Part shown: one piece after another, positions 60,511 to 64,000 of the stretch | How the letters are laid out: every line of letters starts with the position of its first letter | Position numbering within the stretch: the first letter of the stretch is position 1 | Assembly: GCF_029867415.1 (NCBI RefSeq) | Contig: NC_081183.1 | Location: forward strand, 11,280,404-11,344,403 | Source of the DNA: Vicia villosa | Taxonomy: Eukaryota; Streptophyta; Magnoliopsida; Fabales; Fabaceae | DNA length: 64,000 nt | Direction of reading: 5' to 3' | Notes under the pieces: model-generated | What the model was told of the DNA's origin: nothing | The model's input: the letters and a program-made list of their open reading frames with translations, nothing else | Database searches by the model: none | Program-made: the position numbers and the translations under genes

Positions 60511-61761
60511 TTTTTCTTCTATTATCCATCTAAATTTTCCTAATATTACTAGCTTTTTATAAGTATTCTTTTAATCACTTTTAGTGGTTTCTAAACTTGT
60601 GAGATGTGACCAAATAGGTTCATGAATTTGTTGGATGTTGATAAAATTGATTTGAAAATACTAACAAATTGACAAAAACGTCTCTAAAGTTATAAATTAT
60701 TAGTCATTTTAGTTCATATGTCACCTTCTGCTAGTAAAGCTTTCAGATTATTTCCTAAAAGTAATCCTAATTTTATGGCAAAAGTTTTTACAATATGCAA
60801 TCATTCTTATTACAATATTTATCCTTCTTTCTTTTTTCTACATAGACAAATCATTTAAGTTTATTTATCCTCATTGCTTTTATAGAATATACCTCAACAC
60901 TTCAGTCTTAAAATCCATCTAACATTATTATCTTGTTACACTTTATTTGTTTTCGTATTGATTCTTTACAGCCGAAATATTTTGTTTCGTACAACAAGTT
61001 TGTTTTACAATTGTTTGATACAAAAACTCCTTCACTTTAAGCGGTATCTTGTGTCACATTAAACATCTAAGGAACTTAACTATTTCAACTACTCGATTTG
61101 AATTCAATAATTGACATATTATTCTATTTCTCTATCGTTATATATTATGAACTTAAAATATTTAGTTAGATTAAGTAAATTGTAGTAATATGATATGATC
61201 TCTGACGTTAACATCTAAATTAAAAATATTTTATATTTGGTGAACTTACTCATATATTCTGATTTATTTCATTTTAAATATAGATTTCACCAAAGTTGTT
61301 AATCGTGGACGTTATGGCTGTTATCCCGGACGCTCTGGCCGAGACAGCAACCCACCGCACGAGAACAAGAGTGTGGTTGCGCCATCTAAATTGCGGTCAC
61401 TTTTCCCGCTATACCTGGCCACTAGTCGCGGGTCAATCTTGAACTGAGCGGTTTTTGAATTTTATTTTTTTCTTCTTCTGTGCATTAACGATTTTGATAA
61501 GAAAGAGAAGAAGATATATAGTAACACAATTTTTGAAAAAGAAAGAAGACAAAGAGGTAGAGGATAAAAGCTAGTAAAACTGTAACGATTTTTTTCTTCT
61601 GTGCATTAACGATTTTGAAAGGCAAAAAATAATTAATTTATTCACAACAACTACGTACAGCTGTAAAAAAAGTTGAATATGCACTTTAATAGAAGGAATA
61701 TTGGTAAAATGTATCCTTCTAATAAATTATCTAGTGAATAGGCACAACAGCTACGTCTAAC
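60511..61761. other. AT-rich spacer with an element scrap
   Basis: No coding region. Around 61300-61460 is a GC-richer stretch with repeated cgg/gcc phrases. The phrase ttcttctgtgcattaacgat occurs twice (near 61470 and 61590), marking a local duplication. Confidence 0.35.
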
Positions 61762-62756
61762 CAGGCCCGGCCCTGTGCCTGTGCAGCCTGTGCCACAGCA
61801 CAGAGCCTCACAACTCTAAGGGCCTCACCATTTTAAATACTAGCCTTAAAGTATTGCTTATGCAGATAATACATGCATATATCGTTTGACACAGTGATAG
61901 TCCAACAACAAGTATCTAATAAGCATTACGTTTATTCTTAATTGATTTTCCTTTTGTAAGACATCCTTCTCATAAAATATTACCACTTTAATCAATTGTA
62001 AAGATAAATATTACATTGATACGTGCTTCAAGTCAAATATACATAATTATAAAAATATTATTTTTTAATGTATTATTGTTTTTTTTATAGAATAACATAG
62101 TAAATTAGTTTATTTTTAATTAAATAGTTATGATTAAATTGATAATAAATTAAAAATTAAATTATTAAATACTTGTTTTGGTCTAATTTAATATAGTGTT
62201 TATTCTATTTTATATTTTTTCTTACTAATTAAATCTTTTTCATAGCTCCTAATAAAATCTTTAAGTATATTTCCATGTCTTTCTTATTAATTTATAATAT
62301 TTCATGCATAGCTCCTCCTAAAATCTTTATGTATTTTCTTAAGAAAAACAATAATATATATTTTGTATAAAAAAAGTTATATTTCAAATTGTACATACAG
62401 TATATTTAAGTTGGTTTAGCATGTTGTATCTAAACTTTAATGATTTTATTAATGTAAAAATATTTTTAAAATTTGAATTTGTAAATGTTTAAATTTTTTG
62501 TATAAATTTGAATTGAAACATAATTACAATGATTTAAATTTGTAAATGATCTAGAAAAAAACTCTATAACTAGAAAAATTATACGGAAAAAAAAAACGTA
62601 ACTCATATAAAATATGAATTAAATTTTACAAAAATTTTTTTAAATAAATTTTTTTAACTTTTAATTTTATTTACAATTAAATATATAATAATTTTATTAT
62701 TAAGGGCCTATTTTAAAAATTAGAACCGGGTCTCTAAATTGATTGGACCGGCCCTG
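61762..62756. mobile_element. hAT-type non-autonomous element, 995 bp
   Basis: It starts caggcccggccctg and ends ggaccggccctg (reverse complement cagggccggtcc). The exact 8-bp duplication cgtctaac lies at 61754-61761 and 62757-62764. Subterminal phrases gagcctcacaactctaaggg and aagggcctatttta are partly mirrored. The interior is AT-rich and non-coding. The 8-bp duplication places it in the hAT superfamily. Confidence 0.75.
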
Positions 62757-62764
62757 CGTCTAAC

Positions 62765-64000
62765 TGCATACATATTGAATATTGTCACGTAACATACAAT
62801 TGTAAAAACAAAATTAATAATAAAAATAATAATAATAACATATATCACTTTAATTTGTTATTATTTTATTAATTAGATTTTTATAAAATGTTTTATGGAG
62901 TTGTGTAATTTGTATAGATTATTCATATATTTAGTTAAAAAATAGTTAATTTTAAAAAATCAACAAAAAATATCCTGTCACCCGCTATTCCGTTATTCCA
63001 TTTTTGGGTTGACCGCCCGCTCTGCTATTCGGGATTAATAACTCCAAATTTCACTCCATTCTCACATGATTTTTGTTGATGGACTTAAAGGCTTTAGTAG
63101 CCCTACCCTTAGGAAGGGTCCAATGTCCATTTTATTAGGGAAGTCGTTAGGTCTCAATTCTTGAGAAATAAGACCACAAAAGGAAAGTCTTCATAGAAAC
63201 AAATCTAAAAGTGGATAGATTTGGAACCAATCAAGGGTATGGCAGGTCACCGTTACCCTTCAAGCTAACAATCCTAACAACTCATGTAATACTCCTTTGT
63301 AGCTGTTTTGGATTTTGCTTTTCAATAATATTCTTTCCATTTAATTATACAATACCTTTTTATCTACTCATTATTCTTCATTATAATTGTTTTTTATCCA
63401 AGATTAAGTGTATCTCAAAGTTATAAGTTAAGGACTAATTATTATCCAAATTTCTATTAGGCAAATCAATTTACTATTCAGATTTTGAATTGACTATAAA
63501 GGGTCCATCTCTCTTTTCCACTTACATATTTTGATGAGTTTCAAAATGAATTGAAATTTTATAAATATTACCTACCGTTATTAATCTAAGATGATAGAGA
63601 AAAAATAGACTGATATTGGATCACAGATAAATATATAAAGAAATGCTTTTTAATCAATATTTAAAAATTGATTCGACCATCTATCAAAAAAGTCACACAG
63701 TCAACAATTTGGTGTTCGAACCAAAGAATTAGGGGTTAAACTACATGAATAACTCAAACAAAATCCAATGACTCGATTTTAGTTACATTGTATGACTTGG
63801 TTAATGTCCAAGATAGGATAGTGGCGAGATATTATGATAAGAAGTTAGATCAAGATAAGATATGATAGTAATATGATATACATACATTAATTATGTTTGA
63901 TGCGTACATAAAAAGATGATATAATTATGTTACATGTTTAATATACACTTACTAATGACTTTTAGGTCAATATATTTGGGGTTCAATAATATTTTTATAT
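62765..64000. other. AT-rich spacer, nothing recognised
   Basis: A cccgctattccgttattcca phrase near 62980-63000 faces the GC-richer stretch at 61300 and may be the far end of an older element split by the hAT insertion. The frame 63211-63426 has no family. Confidence 0.3.

Overview
The window is AT-rich nuclear DNA from a plant, most likely a papilionoid legume (pea/vetch/clover/medick type). The evidence is spliced dicot-type genes with GT..AG introns, and a dense mix of plant transposable elements: copia, Ty3/gypsy, LINE, tRNA-SINE, Mutator, hAT, CACTA and mariner-type MITEs. The legume assignment is inference from the character of the repeats. I found no structural RNA genes and no CRISPR.

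Layout. 1-7.7 kb: mostly decayed repeats. It holds a gypsy-LTR-like segment, a complete tRNA-derived SINE with a 17-bp target duplication (3691-3885), a TACCGGAAATTTC palindrome array and a ~90-bp tandem repeat. 7.7-10.9 kb: a structurally complete Mutator-like element (7719-10852, perfect 9-bp duplication) that has no transposase but carries an open three-exon plant-mobile-domain (PMD/MAIN-like) gene of 608 codons. 10.9-19 kb: MITEs, then two solo LTRs of one family in reverse orientation, one nested inside the other, each with an exact 5-bp duplication; a copia RT scrap follows. 19.9-22.5 kb: an intact two-exon 3-ketoacyl-CoA synthase gene (minus strand) with a ~480-bp foldback element just upstream. 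24-31.4 kb: a decayed copia element, a second copia gag remnant split by a hAT MITE, and a 1.64-kb CACTA-type element holding a 99-codon ORF.

31.4-34.1 kb: gypsy leader remnants and palindromes of the PMD-element type. 34.1-36.8 kb: L-2-hydroxyglutarate dehydrogenase (plus strand, four exons). 38.0-39.9 kb: a group A bZIP factor of the AREB3/DPBF3 type (minus strand, four coding exons). These two are adjacent and convergent. 41.5-42.7 kb: a LINE 3' end interrupted by a hAT MITE. 43.2-45.2 kb: a gypsy remnant. 45.2-47.0 kb: a third solo LTR with a 5-bp duplication. 47.9-49.8 kb: a HINT1-type histidine-triad gene (five exons). 50.7 kb: a possible small secreted protein. 53.3-54.85 kb: a 1.53-kb Mutator-type non-autonomous element with 125-bp inverted ends. 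56.9-57.4 kb: a single-exon gene with a DASSDLFEIES motif. The last 6 kb holds a mariner-like MITE, gypsy-LTR-like sequence and a 995-bp hAT element.

The host genes are independent transcription units, not an operon: fatty-acid elongation, mitochondrial 2-hydroxyglutarate/lysine catabolism, ABA-related transcription and purine nucleoside phosphoramidate hydrolysis. The L2HGDH-bZIP-HINT set looks syntenic with Arabidopsis chromosome 3 around At3g56490-At3g56850 (from memory of those loci). All exon boundaries were read by eye from GT/AG sites, frame continuity and family alignment from memory.
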